Origin: Paraburkholderia silvatlantica
GTDB lineage: Bacteria > Pseudomonadota > Gammaproteobacteria > Burkholderiales > Burkholderiaceae
Length of the DNA: 64,000 nucleotides
Assembly (NCBI RefSeq): GCF_003096715.1
Contig: NZ_QEOL01000013.1
Span: 124,001 to 188,000 of the forward strand
Direction of reading: 5' to 3'
Below, one piece after another: positions 1 through 8,688 of the stretch (positions are counted from its first letter, which is position 1; each line of letters opens with the position of its first letter). A program made the translations under genes and the position numbers. Under the pieces are notes generated by a model. It saw nothing but the letters and a program-made list of their open reading frames with translations. It had not been told where the DNA came from and ran no database searches.

Positions 1-483
1 TATGCGGTGGACCGCGCGTGACTATTGAGGTCCATGCAAAGCTGATCCGCTTCTTCTGTAAATCTTGGGTAAATGGCATTGTCCGTGTTCTGGATTTCTC
101 TGCCGTTATTGCACTATTCGAAGCTGAGCGACCATAAAGACGAAGCCGGAAATTTTTAGTTCAAGGCGGCGCCGATTCCGGAGCAGCCTCAAACATGAAA
201 ACCGTCGTGGATAAGAGGTATTCGGGAGAGCGGGCAGCATCTCGTTCCCGAGATCCGCGAAACAGTCCGCATCCGTGAGCAGCCTGAGTACTCGCGCCTC
301 TTTCACCTCACTGGTAGTGAGGCGAAAGAAGAAGGTGCGGCGCGCGCCGGCGAGCCCGCTCCAGACACACAACAGGGCTGGAATCATATAGGAATCAGCC
401 ATGCGCGAATTCGGGCGTAGCATCCTTGCACGGAGTGGGGCGTCGCAAGGGAGCCGGGACGGATGTGAATCGGTGATGATCCT
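1..483. other. no supported gene
   Basis: I see no convincing gene here. The only sizeable open frame is a minus-strand one of about 105 codons (106-423) with no recognisable domain, no clear ribosome binding site and an arginine-rich, low-information translation. It may be chance or the decayed end of an unknown gene lying to the left. Confidence 0.5.
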
Positions 484-1377
484 TCAGGCCGAACAGAGTT
501 TCCGGACATGCTCCCGTAGCCAGCGATGCACGGGGTCATGCTCTGAACGTGGATGCCACATCATCGAAACCCTCACTTCCTCCGTCTTGACGGGAAGAGG
601 GAAGGTGTACATGCCGCGCCTTGCTTCAACGGTCTGCCGTTCGAGAACGCTTGCAATCAGATCGGTGGTGCGGGCGACTGAAAGTGCGGATGGAAAACTG
701 GTCACAACGACACTCACGTGACGCTTTAACCCAACGGTTTCCAGCGCTCTATCGATTGGGCCGCTGAACAGGCCGCGTCGGGAAACACTGACGTGGTGTG
801 CTTCGGCATAATCTTTGGCAGAGATTGTTTCCTGGCTGTTCAGCGGGTGACCCACTCGCATGACACCGACGAAACGGTCACGCTGGATCGTTTGCGTCCG
901 GATTTCAGGGCCGGACTCTCCTAAAACGCCGATGTCCAGATCGATCTGTCCATCGCGAAGAGCATTGGGTTTTTTCTCCGCTTTGATGACGAAACTTACG
1001 CGCACGCCTGGAGCTTCGCGTGAGACTGCTTCGACCATCTTGCCTCCGTATTGGAATACAAACCCTTCGTTCGCGCGGATACTGAAAACACGGTCAATTT
1101 GTTTAAGGTCCGGTTTCTGCGGGACCATGCGGAGCGCTTCAGCACTTTCGAGAACATGGCGGACAGTTTCGCGTAATTCAATCGCCCGAGGTGTGGGAAC
1201 CAGCGATCGACCCGCGCGGACCAGGATGGGATCGCCAAATATTTCACGAATGCGGCTCAGGGTACGGCTCATCGCGGAGTTGCTCAGGCCCAGACGTTCA
1301 GCCGCCCGGCTAACGCTGACTTCTGTCAGCAGCATATCGAGTGATGCCAGGAGATTGAGATCATAAGTGGGGATCAT
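484..1377 (-). CDS. LysR-family transcriptional regulator
   Basis: This is a 297-residue LysR-type regulator. Residues 1-60 form the winged helix-turn-helix (NLLASLDMLL...SRAAERLGLSNSAMSRTLSRIRE), and a periplasmic-binding-protein-like effector domain follows from about residue 90. The length is normal for the family. It is the HTH class that begins with a short Asp-Leu-Asn-Leu segment, like NodD/PcaQ relatives, whose members usually control catabolic or export genes next to them. It is transcribed away from the aldolase pseudogene and the MFS gene, so its original target may have been the now broken aldolase operon. The effector is unknown. Confidence 0.88.
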   Translation of the reverse strand: MIPTYDLNLLASLDMLLTEVSVSRAAERLGLSNSAMSRTLSRIREIFGDPILVRAGRSLVPTPRAIELRETVRHVLESAEALRMVPQKPDLKQIDRVFSIRANEGFVFQYGGKMVEAVSREAPGVRVSFVIKAEKKPNALRDGQIDLDIGVLGESGPEIRTQTIQRDRFVGVMRVGHPLNSQETISAKDYAEAHHVSVSRRGLFSGPIDRALETVGLKRHVSVVVTSFPSALSVARTTDLIASVLERQTVEARRGMYTFPLPVKTEEVRVSMMWHPRSEHDPVHRWLREHVRKLCSA

Positions 1378-1439
1378 GTCAAAGCCCTGTAATACATGGC
1401 GTCGGGCGCAACTATAAGTTCTTATTGGTGCGATTCACA

Positions 1440-2030
1440 GCATATCATGGCTTTCGTATAGTTGGCGGCAAGCGACGACTATGTGATCCGGTACGACTGG
1501 TGAACGGTAATGTTCGCGATGTTTGGGGAGAACCGGATGCTGGATGCCGTGTTCTTCCTGATGAAGGGCATGCGGAAGACTCTCGGCCCCTGGGCTAGCG
1601 CAATGCCGTAGGACGTGGTGTGGGTGACGCGATCTCGGATCGGTCTGGGAGGCGTCATCGGGGCAGGAAATTTCGCTGTGTTTAAGTTCAACGGTAGAGA
1701 ATTGGCGGGAGAGGAGCGTAGCCGTGAGGAATGGCCAATCCACACGAAAGTTCTACGTGACGTCCTGATGTCCACGTTGTTGGACGTGCACATTCATTTC
1801 GCACCGCCGCTTTTTTCGCTCTTTTCGCTCCGGATGTAGAACTTGAGGCGGTCATCAATGAGGTGGCCTATCTCGGACTGCTCCAGACAGCATCTGCGAT
1901 ACGAGTTCCCACGAACAGCATCCCATGACGAACTCGCTTCGAAAAGAGCACAGATCGTCGATCCAAATTTGACTACGACATTCTGGAATTTTCACAAACA
2001 AAAGACAGGATCAGAAGTGCCGTAGTGAGG
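1440..2030 (+). pseudogene. decayed class II aldolase/adducin family gene
   Basis: No frame is open across this stretch, but pieces in alternating frames line up in order with a class II aldolase. They are an NGNV...GENRML...LMKGMRK segment (about 1500-1600), then GRELAG...EEWPIHTKVLRD...DVHIH (about 1690-1800), where the family has the metal-binding His-x-His, then EVAYLGLLQTASAI (about 1860-1905) and DELASKRAQIVDP (about 1930-1970). Stops and shifts separate the pieces. The family acts on hydroxyacids or sugar-phosphate acids with a divalent metal. A relative, intact but divergent, is present at 34.4 kb. Confidence 0.5.
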
Positions 2031-2144
2031 CGAGGACGTGATTTCAGCCGATCACCGCGAGATTTTTCAATATTGATGACGCATTTCTAGCCACAGCACG
2101 TGAAATATTGTGGCTGCCCTTTGCGTGTGCGGAGCAAATAACAG

Positions 2145-3332
2145 ATGAGCAGACAGACTTCAGCAAACATGGCACCCGTTTCCGGTGGCGAAGCCACGCG
2201 TCGCTTGCTGCCTTTTGCTGTGATGGTTTTCCTTGGTTATCTGACAGTTGGCCTGCCGCTCGCCGTCCTGCCGGTCCATGTTCATGACCGTCTTGGCTTC
2301 GGGCCGGCGATCGTCGGATGGGTCATGGCGTCTCAGTCCATAGCAACCTTGTTGACACGCCACTTCGGTGGTGTTGTGACCGATACACGCGGTTCTCGGC
2401 CCGCAGTGTTGATCGGGATGCTGCTATGTTCCCTCGCGGCTCTGATTTACGGGGCCTCGGTGTGGGCCGGATGCCCGCCCGAGATTGCATTGCTCCTTTT
2501 GTTTGTCGGACGGGCTGTTCTAGGTCTCGGTGAAAGTCTGCTAATTACCGGGGCTCTGTCCTGGTGCATTGGTACGGTTGGGGCGCGTTATACGGGGCGG
2601 GCGATGGTTTGGGTCGGAATCGCAATGTTCGGTGCAATAGGTGGCGGTGCGCCGCTGGGTTCGGAATTGTTGAAACGGGATGGATTCGGGGCGATGGCTC
2701 TGGCTGCCGCCGTCTTACCGTTGCTCGCCTGTTTATTGATGAAAGGGATTGAGCCGATTCCGCCGCACCATGGGAGGCGCCTCGGTTTCTTTAAGGTTGT
2801 TGGCCTGATCTGGCCTTATGGCGCGAGCCTTGCCTTGAGCACGATCGGATTTGGCTCGATGTTCGCCTTCCTCGGTCTCGACTATGCCGCGCATCATTGG
2901 ACGGGCGCACCTCTCGGGCTGATGTCGTTTGGTGCGTCCTACGTTGCGGCGCGGCTGATCTTCGGTGGATTGCCCGATCAACTGGGCGGCCGACGTGTTG
3001 CCCGCGTCACGATTCCCTTACAGGTGGCAGGGTTGGTCATTTTGTGGCTTGCCCCTCTTCCCGCGATCGCGCTCGCTGGATGCTCCGTTCTTGGCGCTGG
3101 TTACTCACTGACGTTTCCTGCGTTGGGCGTAGAGGCCGTCCGTCATGTGCCGCCTCAGAACAGAGGCGCAGCAATGGGCGCATACGTTGCTTTCGTGGAC
3201 ATAGGATTGGGATTGGCCGGACCGCTCGCCGGTATGGTTGCTGGCCACGTTGGATATCCGCCTGTTTTTTTGCTGGGTGCATGTGCATCGGCAGTGGCTT
3301 TCATTTTCGTTCTGCGTCTTCCTGCGCCATAG
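2145..3332 (+). CDS. MFS transporter, YhhS/YfcJ-like
   Basis: A 395-residue major facilitator superfamily permease of the inner membrane with about twelve hydrophobic segments. The first begins near residue 22. A GGVVTDTRGSRP loop between helices 2 and 3 near residue 75 is the classic MFS motif A. The sequence pattern (GYLTVGLPLAVLPVHVHDRLGF) is that of the YhhS/YfcJ group, which contains sugar and drug exporters. The substrate cannot be told. It stands alone, with more than 750 bases of decayed sequence separating it from the LysR gene, so regulation by that protein is only possible. Confidence 0.85.
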   Translation: MSRQTSANMAPVSGGEATRRLLPFAVMVFLGYLTVGLPLAVLPVHVHDRLGFGPAIVGWVMASQSIATLLTRHFGGVVTDTRGSRPAVLIGMLLCSLAALIYGASVWAGCPPEIALLLLFVGRAVLGLGESLLITGALSWCIGTVGARYTGRAMVWVGIAMFGAIGGGAPLGSELLKRDGFGAMALAAAVLPLLACLLMKGIEPIPPHHGRRLGFFKVVGLIWPYGASLALSTIGFGSMFAFLGLDYAAHHWTGAPLGLMSFGASYVAARLIFGGLPDQLGGRRVARVTIPLQVAGLVILWLAPLPAIALAGCSVLGAGYSLTFPALGVEAVRHVPPQNRGAAMGAYVAFVDIGLGLAGPLAGMVAGHVGYPPVFLLGACASAVAFIFVLRLPAP

Positions 3333-3757
3333 GAAAATATATTGTGCCTGGAGATAGTTGGCTGCAATGGTAGCCCAATACGGCATCAACATCTGCGATG
3401 AGTAATCGCGGTTGCGGAGCATCGTAGTCCGCGTCGCGCGGCCTCGACCTTGGCCTTGGGGGGGGCGGTAACGGCACGCGGACACGTTCTCTCCAGGCGT
3501 TGAAGCGAGCGCTTCGTATCCTTCTTTTCGAGCCAACGAGGGCCGGTGCACTGCTTACGGCCGTGGCGTTCGCGAAGCGCGCCTCGCCCGTGCTGGACGG
3601 TATGGGCGGATGCCGTGCAGTACACGTCGCTTCTGTCAGTTCGTTGCGCGTTTTGTCAGGCGAATTCGCGACGTGGCAGTCGTCGCGTTTGCCAACGAGA
3701 ATGCGCGCGTCAGATCCATGTCAGCCAGAGATTCGCGGCGCAGCAATATCGGCGAGT
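3333..3757. other. gap with no supported gene
   Basis: This stretch lies between the convergent ends of the MFS gene and the ketosynthase operon. Several overlapping frames are open on both strands but none has a recognisable motif. A run of G near 3460 and uneven codon use suggest it is a remnant rather than a gene. No clear terminator hairpin was seen. Confidence 0.5.
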
Positions 3758-4684
3758 TCAGCGGACCAGCAGCGCTGCTGCCAAAAATCCTCCGGCGCCC
3801 CGTGCAAAGAGCAGAAGCGGCTTGCCCGGCACCAGGTCTCGACACTGGGCGAGATTGATGAACGCGTCGCTGACGGTGACGTGGCCGATTCGGGCAAAAT
3901 TTGCGGCAAACAACCTGTCCTGCGGGATCTGAAGTGAACCAAGCAGGCGGCGCCATGCAGGCAGATCCAGATGGTGTGGCAGGACACGCTGGATGTCGTT
4001 CGGTGTGAAATGCGCCTGCTGGATCATCTGCCGGATGAGACTGCGCGCCGTGAAGAAGTGCTGTGCAGCCTGCCCCGGTTCGTCATGGACCAGCACACCC
4101 CTCCAGCCTGTGCCCGTGGCGTGCGTGGCGATCGAGAGCAGGCGGTTGACGGCGGCACCGCGCTCGACGAATGCGGCAAACGCACCGTCACCCAGAATGC
4201 CCTCGCCCTGCATTAATCTTTCGGATGTCAGCGGCATGACGTCGGCGCCGACAAGCAGGACCCGTTTCATTTGAGGGCGGTTGACGAACATCGCACGAAT
4301 CACGCGCAGTGCGGCGAGGGCGGATGCGCAATGCTGCTGCGCGAACGAGAAGGCTTCGGCGTTGGTGAAACCGAAGCGGTCACAGAGCAGGCCGGGTAGC
4401 GACTGCGGCGGCGGCGCAATGCTGCCCTGAAGCGTGTGTACGTAGATGAGGCAGTCGACTTCACGAGGCGCGATACCGGAGGCAATGAGAAGGCGCTGGA
4501 TCGCGCTGGCGGCAAGTGCAATTGCAGTCTGCCCGTTCGCACTGCGGTAGCAACGCATCCCGGCCCGCTCGAGGTTCTGCACGGTGGTGATATTTTGCCG
4601 GGTTCGTTTGGCCCAGCGCTGGACGTTATCGATGTGTGGGGGAAGATGGAAGGCGAGGTGCGGTATGCCGAGATTGGGGATCAT
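3758..4684 (-). CDS. KASIII-like ketosynthase, catalytic partner of pair 2
   Basis: A 308-residue thiolase-fold protein of the FabH/KASIII type, last gene of the ten-gene operon. The nucleophile is present (QQHCAS, Cys119), as is the catalytic histidine (LPHHLDLP, His237). The position of the usual third residue, Asn in FabH, reads GHV, placing His268 there. KASIII enzymes condense an acyl thioester with a carrier- or CoA-bound extender or another nucleophile. The start overlaps the stop of the upstream cysteine-less paralogue by four bases (ATGA), so the two are translationally coupled and probably form a heterodimer like PqsC/PqsB. Substrate unknown. Confidence 0.82.
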   Translation of the reverse strand: MIPNLGIPHLAFHLPPHIDNVQRWAKRTRQNITTVQNLERAGMRCYRSANGQTAIALAASAIQRLLIASGIAPREVDCLIYVHTLQGSIAPPPQSLPGLLCDRFGFTNAEAFSFAQQHCASALAALRVIRAMFVNRPQMKRVLLVGADVMPLTSERLMQGEGILGDGAFAAFVERGAAVNRLLSIATHATGTGWRGVLVHDEPGQAAQHFFTARSLIRQMIQQAHFTPNDIQRVLPHHLDLPAWRRLLGSLQIPQDRLFAANFARIGHVTVSDAFINLAQCRDLVPGKPLLLFARGAGGFLAAALLVR

Positions 4685-5742
4685 GAGACGGACCGCCCAT
4701 CGTCTAAGTGATGGAGGAAGGGCGCGCGACGCGCCTCCAGCAACGCGGTGCCGATAAAACCACTGATTCCATAGCCCCAGAGCAGCATGCGATGCGTCCT
4801 AAGAAAGGCGACGCGGCTGAGCGTCTGTGCCAGTCGCACAATGGATTCAGCCGCACCGAGATGAATGGCGACTTGATGCAGCACTTTGGCGTCTTGCCGG
4901 CCAAAGTGCGCATCTACAGCATCCGCGAGCGACGGTACGCCCGGATGCCCGACAATCTGGTCAATTTCCCCGTGACGAAGGCCGTGTCGCGCGAGGAAAA
5001 AGTCGATCATCGATAACAACGTGAACGTCCAGGCATCCGGGATGCCTGCGGTACATCGCCCGATATTGACGGGAACGTGGCGGACCGCCACATCGAGAAG
5101 TTGCAGGCCGTTTGTTCCCTGGCCGGCTCTTTCAATGAGCAGGGCACCTGCGGCGTCACCGTGCACGATGCACGGTCCGAAGACTCTGGAAAACGGTGGA
5201 TACCACTTTTCCGCTGCGACGATCAGTATCGTGTGGGCGTCCGGTTCAGCGACGAGCAGGTCGCTAGCAAGCCGCAACGCGGTGAAGGGCGACGCGCCAT
5301 GCTGCTGGGAAACCGAAAATGCAAAGCAGGGTGGTCCGACTTCGGCACACAGCCGCCCGGCAACCGTGGCCGACACGTGCTCATCCGGAGTGCTGTGGCA
5401 GAACATCACGATGTCGACGGGACGCGCGCCATGCCGACGTACCGAACAGATCCTGTGTGCCACTTTGGCGGCAAGTCCTGACAGATCTGCTCCGGTTTCG
5501 ACCGGCACCGCGCGGGCAAGGTCGCGCGATGGAAGATCGGGATGCACAGGCAGAAACCCACTGGTTTTCGCGCCTGGCCACGCTTCGAGCCAGTGCCCGT
5601 AGTCCGGATGCCACGACCTCACCCACGCATCCCAGCCGGAATGCCCGGTCGCGCGAAGTACTGACTCCATCGCCGTCCATCGGGGCAGCGGTATGGCGTC
5701 TGGCACCCAGGCTGTGACTGCGGTGATGACGGGTGGGATCAT
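4681..5742 (-). CDS. KASIII-like ketosynthase lacking the active cysteine, pair 2
   Basis: A 353-residue KASIII-fold protein. The motif that holds the nucleophile in its neighbour (QQHCAS) reads QQHGAS here, so Gly149 replaces the cysteine; a histidine is retained near residue 280 (GHPGVPS). It therefore cannot form the acyl-enzyme and is probably a structural or gating partner of the next gene, as PqsB is for PqsC. I chose the ATG at 5742 because it overlaps the stop of the GNAT gene by four bases and gives a normal family length; the open frame continues upstream without a conserved N-terminus. Confidence 0.8.
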   Translation of the reverse strand: MIPPVITAVTAWVPDAIPLPRWTAMESVLRATGHSGWDAWVRSWHPDYGHWLEAWPGAKTSGFLPVHPDLPSRDLARAVPVETGADLSGLAAKVAHRICSVRRHGARPVDIVMFCHSTPDEHVSATVAGRLCAEVGPPCFAFSVSQQHGASPFTALRLASDLLVAEPDAHTILIVAAEKWYPPFSRVFGPCIVHGDAAGALLIERAGQGTNGLQLLDVAVRHVPVNIGRCTAGIPDAWTFTLLSMIDFFLARHGLRHGEIDQIVGHPGVPSLADAVDAHFGRQDAKVLHQVAIHLGAAESIVRLAQTLSRVAFLRTHRMLLWGYGISGFIGTALLEARRAPFLHHLDDGRSVS

Positions 5743-6347
5743 GCGCCATCCCGGGCTGAACCGGAGCCGTTGGGGAGATCGCCTGGCAGCAGATCGTAGA
5801 GGACGCGCCCGAAACGCGATCCCTGCATGACGTGGCAATCGCGCTGCAGGCCGATCGTGCGAAATCCGATCCGTTCGAGCAGGTGCCGCGAGCGCATGTT
5901 GCAGTCCACGGCCCATGCCGTGATGCAATGCAACCGGTCGGTTTCGAACGCTTCGCGGAGGAGCATGGTAGAGGCGACAAACGTCATGTTCTGACACGCG
6001 GGCCGCCGGTTGTCACGCAGCACCCAGAACGAGCCCGTGCCGAACGAATGTGTCAGATCGCTGACGGCAACCAGTCCGCCAGCGAGCTTGTGGCCCGTGG
6101 CACCGAAGACGCGGAGACGATGTCGGCCGGTTTGCATCATGAGCTGCACGGCGAGCACGGGAAGTGTCTGGCGCCCCTGCCCGAAGTCGAACCAGCGGCT
6201 GATGTCCGGATCGGCGAGCCATATCGCGATGTCATTGACATCATTGCTGTCCGGTTCACGAAGCCAGCATGAGCTTGACCCCACGTCCGTTTGACGGAAT
6301 CCTTCCATCGGGTGCGTGGGTGGCTGTGTCTTCCAGTCGTCGCTCAT
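5739..6347 (-). CDS. GNAT-family N-acyltransferase
   Basis: A 202-residue GNAT-fold protein. The acetyl-CoA binding region lies in the middle (FWVLRDNRRPACQNMTFVASTML, about residues 107-130). A typical C-terminal segment, NMRSRHLLERIGF, follows (about residues 154-168). GNAT enzymes move an acyl group from CoA or a carrier protein to an amine or hydroxyl. In this operon it may acylate an amine released by the decarboxylase, or cap the product or confer self-protection; this is inference. It is coupled by ATGA to the downstream ketosynthase and lies 25 bases after the dehydrogenase-like gene. Confidence 0.75.
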   Translation of the reverse strand: MSDDWKTQPPTHPMEGFRQTDVGSSSCWLREPDSNDVNDIAIWLADPDISRWFDFGQGRQTLPVLAVQLMMQTGRHRLRVFGATGHKLAGGLVAVSDLTHSFGTGSFWVLRDNRRPACQNMTFVASTMLLREAFETDRLHCITAWAVDCNMRSRHLLERIGFRTIGLQRDCHVMQGSRFGRVLYDLLPGDLPNGSGSARDGA

Positions 6348-6372
6348 GTCGTACCTTCTGCCGGTGAACGCG

Positions 6373-7455
6373 TCACGCAGTCGTGGTGAACGCGCGCAGC
6401 GCGGCCTCGACCTTCATGAGCAGCAACGCAAACCAGTGCACCGTCTGGAAGCGTGCCGCCGGAGGTAGTCCCTGCACGTAGCCATGACCGCCGCAAAGCT
6501 GCACGAGCTCCCGCGCAACGTCGAGAGCCTCCGTGGCAGCGTGGCAGGCCATCAGCCGTACGGGCCCGATCTGCGCCTGCGTTTCCTGTGCTGCGATGGA
6601 CCGGAGAAAGAGGTGGATGGTGTGGGCTGATATGAGCATGTCGGCGAGCCGCGCAGCGACGAGCTGATGGGCGGCGATCGGCCTGCGGAACGTCTGCCGC
6701 GAAGCGCTGTAGGACAGGGCGAAATTCACGCCCTGCTGGACGGCGCCCGAAAGCAGCGCAGCGAGGTAGGTGGCTACGTCGACAAGCCACTGTCGTACCG
6801 GATTGCCGTCGGGACTCGCGTCATCGGGCACGACCAGAAGCGGTGTATTGCCTGTCAGTCCGGTGGCGTATCGCTCGATCGAGAGCGAGCCCGCGAGGGC
6901 AACCGGGGTGGACTGCGGGCGGTTCTGCCTGGCAGGCAGCGTGACGAGTACGAGTTGTGGACGGTCGCCGTCCATCCGGACCATCATTGCCTGTGAGGAT
7001 ACGTGCTGGCGCAATATCCAGAGACCTGACGCGTCGACGTCAGGGATGCCGGGTGCGATCGATGTCGTTCCGTCAAGGAAGTGCCGGATATCCCGATCGG
7101 GTAGCAGGTCGAGTGCGCCGTATTCGCGCAGCGTCATCAGTGCCGCGCTACTGAGTGTCAGTTCTGCAGCGCGCTCGAGTGGGCCCGCTGAGAACTGTTC
7201 AATGACCAGTGCAAGGTCGTGCCGGCTCATACCCATACCGCCAGCCTGTTCCGGCAGGATCATGGTTGCGAGGTCAAGCGTAGCGGCGAGCCGTACTGTT
7301 TCGTCCCACCGTGCGGCGTCTGGCGGGCCACCCAGCAGTGGTTCGAGGCACTCGTGCGCAAACTGGCTGGCGGTCGCAACCATTCTTCGCTGGTCGTCGT
7401 GGAGTGACCAGGATACTGGCGCGAGATCTGCGGTCACAGGTTCATGGAATCGCAT
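6373..7455 (-). CDS. acyl-CoA dehydrogenase-like protein, divergent
   Basis: A 360-residue member of the acyl-CoA dehydrogenase superfamily. The N-terminal helical domain (HDDQRRMVATASQFAHE...) and C-terminal helical domain (SYSASRQTFRRPIAAHQLVAARLADM, then LCGGHGYVQGLPPAARFQ) are clear. The segment that normally reads YEGT or MEGT and carries the catalytic glutamate is missing; the chain instead runs into HWFALLLMKVEAALR. The middle FAD-contact motifs are also weak. It may oxidise a carrier-bound substrate with another base, or act as a non-catalytic partner of the dehydrogenase at 12.6-13.9 kb. The next gene upstream ends 24 bases before its start. Confidence 0.78.
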   Translation of the reverse strand: MRFHEPVTADLAPVSWSLHDDQRRMVATASQFAHECLEPLLGGPPDAARWDETVRLAATLDLATMILPEQAGGMGMSRHDLALVIEQFSAGPLERAAELTLSSAALMTLREYGALDLLPDRDIRHFLDGTTSIAPGIPDVDASGLWILRQHVSSQAMMVRMDGDRPQLVLVTLPARQNRPQSTPVALAGSLSIERYATGLTGNTPLLVVPDDASPDGNPVRQWLVDVATYLAALLSGAVQQGVNFALSYSASRQTFRRPIAAHQLVAARLADMLISAHTIHLFLRSIAAQETQAQIGPVRLMACHAATEALDVARELVQLCGGHGYVQGLPPAARFQTVHWFALLLMKVEAALRAFTTTA

Positions 7456-7479
7456 GACGTTTCTCCGGGTGTTATGGAG

Positions 7480-8688
7480 TCAGACGAGCATTTCGACGGG
7501 TTCGGGGTGACTGAGGAAATGCACCGGACTCGCCGAACGACCATAGGCACCCGACTGCTTCACCACCACGAAATCCCCGATGTGCGCTTCGGGAAGTTCA
7601 ACGTCGTCCGCGAGACGGTCGAGCGGTGTGCAGAGGCACCCGACCACGTGACATCGCGCACGTGCCACGGCGTCGGGACGGTTGCCGATTACGACCGGAA
7701 AATTCCGGCGCAGGATCTGGCCGAAGTTGCCGGAAGCTGCCAGGTGGTGATGCAGTCCGCCGTCCGTGATGATGAATGTCCTGCCGCGCGACATTTTCCG
7801 GTCGATGACGCGGCACACGTAAATGCCGGCCTCCCCGACGAGGTAACGCCCGAGTTCAAGGATCGGCGTCGTTCCGGGCAGACCGTCGCAGAGCCGTGGC
7901 AGCCAGTCGTGCATTGCGTCGCAGACAGCTTTCGTGTCGAGCGGTGTTTCGCCCGGAAAGTAGGGGACGCCAAAGCCGCCACCAAGGTTCACGAACCGCA
8001 GCGGTCGGGGCAGACCGCTTGCAAGGCGCAGGATGAGATCCGCACTCTGGCGCTGGGCCTCGATGATGGTTGCGGCATGCAGGCACTGCGAGCCCCAGAA
8101 GACGTGGAAGCCGGCGAGCGCGATTTCCCGCGTTTCGAGTTCGCGCAGCAATGCCGGAACCTGGTCGACGTCCACGCCGAACGGTGCCGCAGCGCCGCCC
8201 ATGCGCATGCCGCTGTGTCCGACCTGAAAATCGGGATTGACGCGGATCGCCACGTTGGGCTGCACACCCAGCTCCCATCCGAGCGCTGTCACAAGGCGCA
8301 ACTGGGTGTCCGACTCGACGTGAACACTGACGCCGCTGGCGACCGCGCGGCGCAAGTCGTCGTGGGATTTGCCTGGCCCGGCAAAGCCGATCGCCGCTGG
8401 GGAGGCACCGGCATCGAGCGCCAGCGCCATCTCCTGCGCGGAAGCGACATCGAACCCGTCGACGCGTCCAGCCAGGTAGTGGATCACGGCGGGCATCGGA
8501 TTTGCCTTGATCGAGTAGTGAAGATGCATGCCGGCGGGCAGCAGGCTGCGCAACTCCTGCACACGCGCGTCAATCGCCGAGCGGTCGTACGCGAAGAAGG
8601 GTGTACGCCCGGCGCGGTCGGCCAGCTGACGCACGTCAACACCATTGAACTGCAGTCCTGGCGGGCGCCGGATGAAGGTGAGGCTCAT
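7480..8688 (-). CDS. PLP-dependent fold-III decarboxylase, LysA-like
   Basis: A 402-residue fold-type III PLP enzyme (diaminopimelate/ornithine decarboxylase superfamily). Lys61 in HYSIKANP is the expected Schiff-base lysine, a glycine-rich phosphate-binding stretch follows (VNLGGGFGVPY), and Cys353 in CLCTPLDRLADD is the expected C-terminal catalytic cysteine. The C-terminal pattern (QSGAYG...FLSHPEPVE) resembles the decarboxylases found beside exosortase A, where an AMP ligase and an ACP also accompany it. It overlaps the ligase stop by four bases (ATGA). I infer that it decarboxylates an amino acid, free or carrier-bound, that enters this pathway. Confidence 0.82.
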   Translation of the reverse strand: MSLTFIRRPPGLQFNGVDVRQLADRAGRTPFFAYDRSAIDARVQELRSLLPAGMHLHYSIKANPMPAVIHYLAGRVDGFDVASAQEMALALDAGASPAAIGFAGPGKSHDDLRRAVASGVSVHVESDTQLRLVTALGWELGVQPNVAIRVNPDFQVGHSGMRMGGAAAPFGVDVDQVPALLRELETREIALAGFHVFWGSQCLHAATIIEAQRQSADLILRLASGLPRPLRFVNLGGGFGVPYFPGETPLDTKAVCDAMHDWLPRLCDGLPGTTPILELGRYLVGEAGIYVCRVIDRKMSRGRTFIITDGGLHHHLAASGNFGQILRRNFPVVIGNRPDAVARARCHVVGCLCTPLDRLADDVELPEAHIGDFVVVKQSGAYGRSASPVHFLSHPEPVEMLV

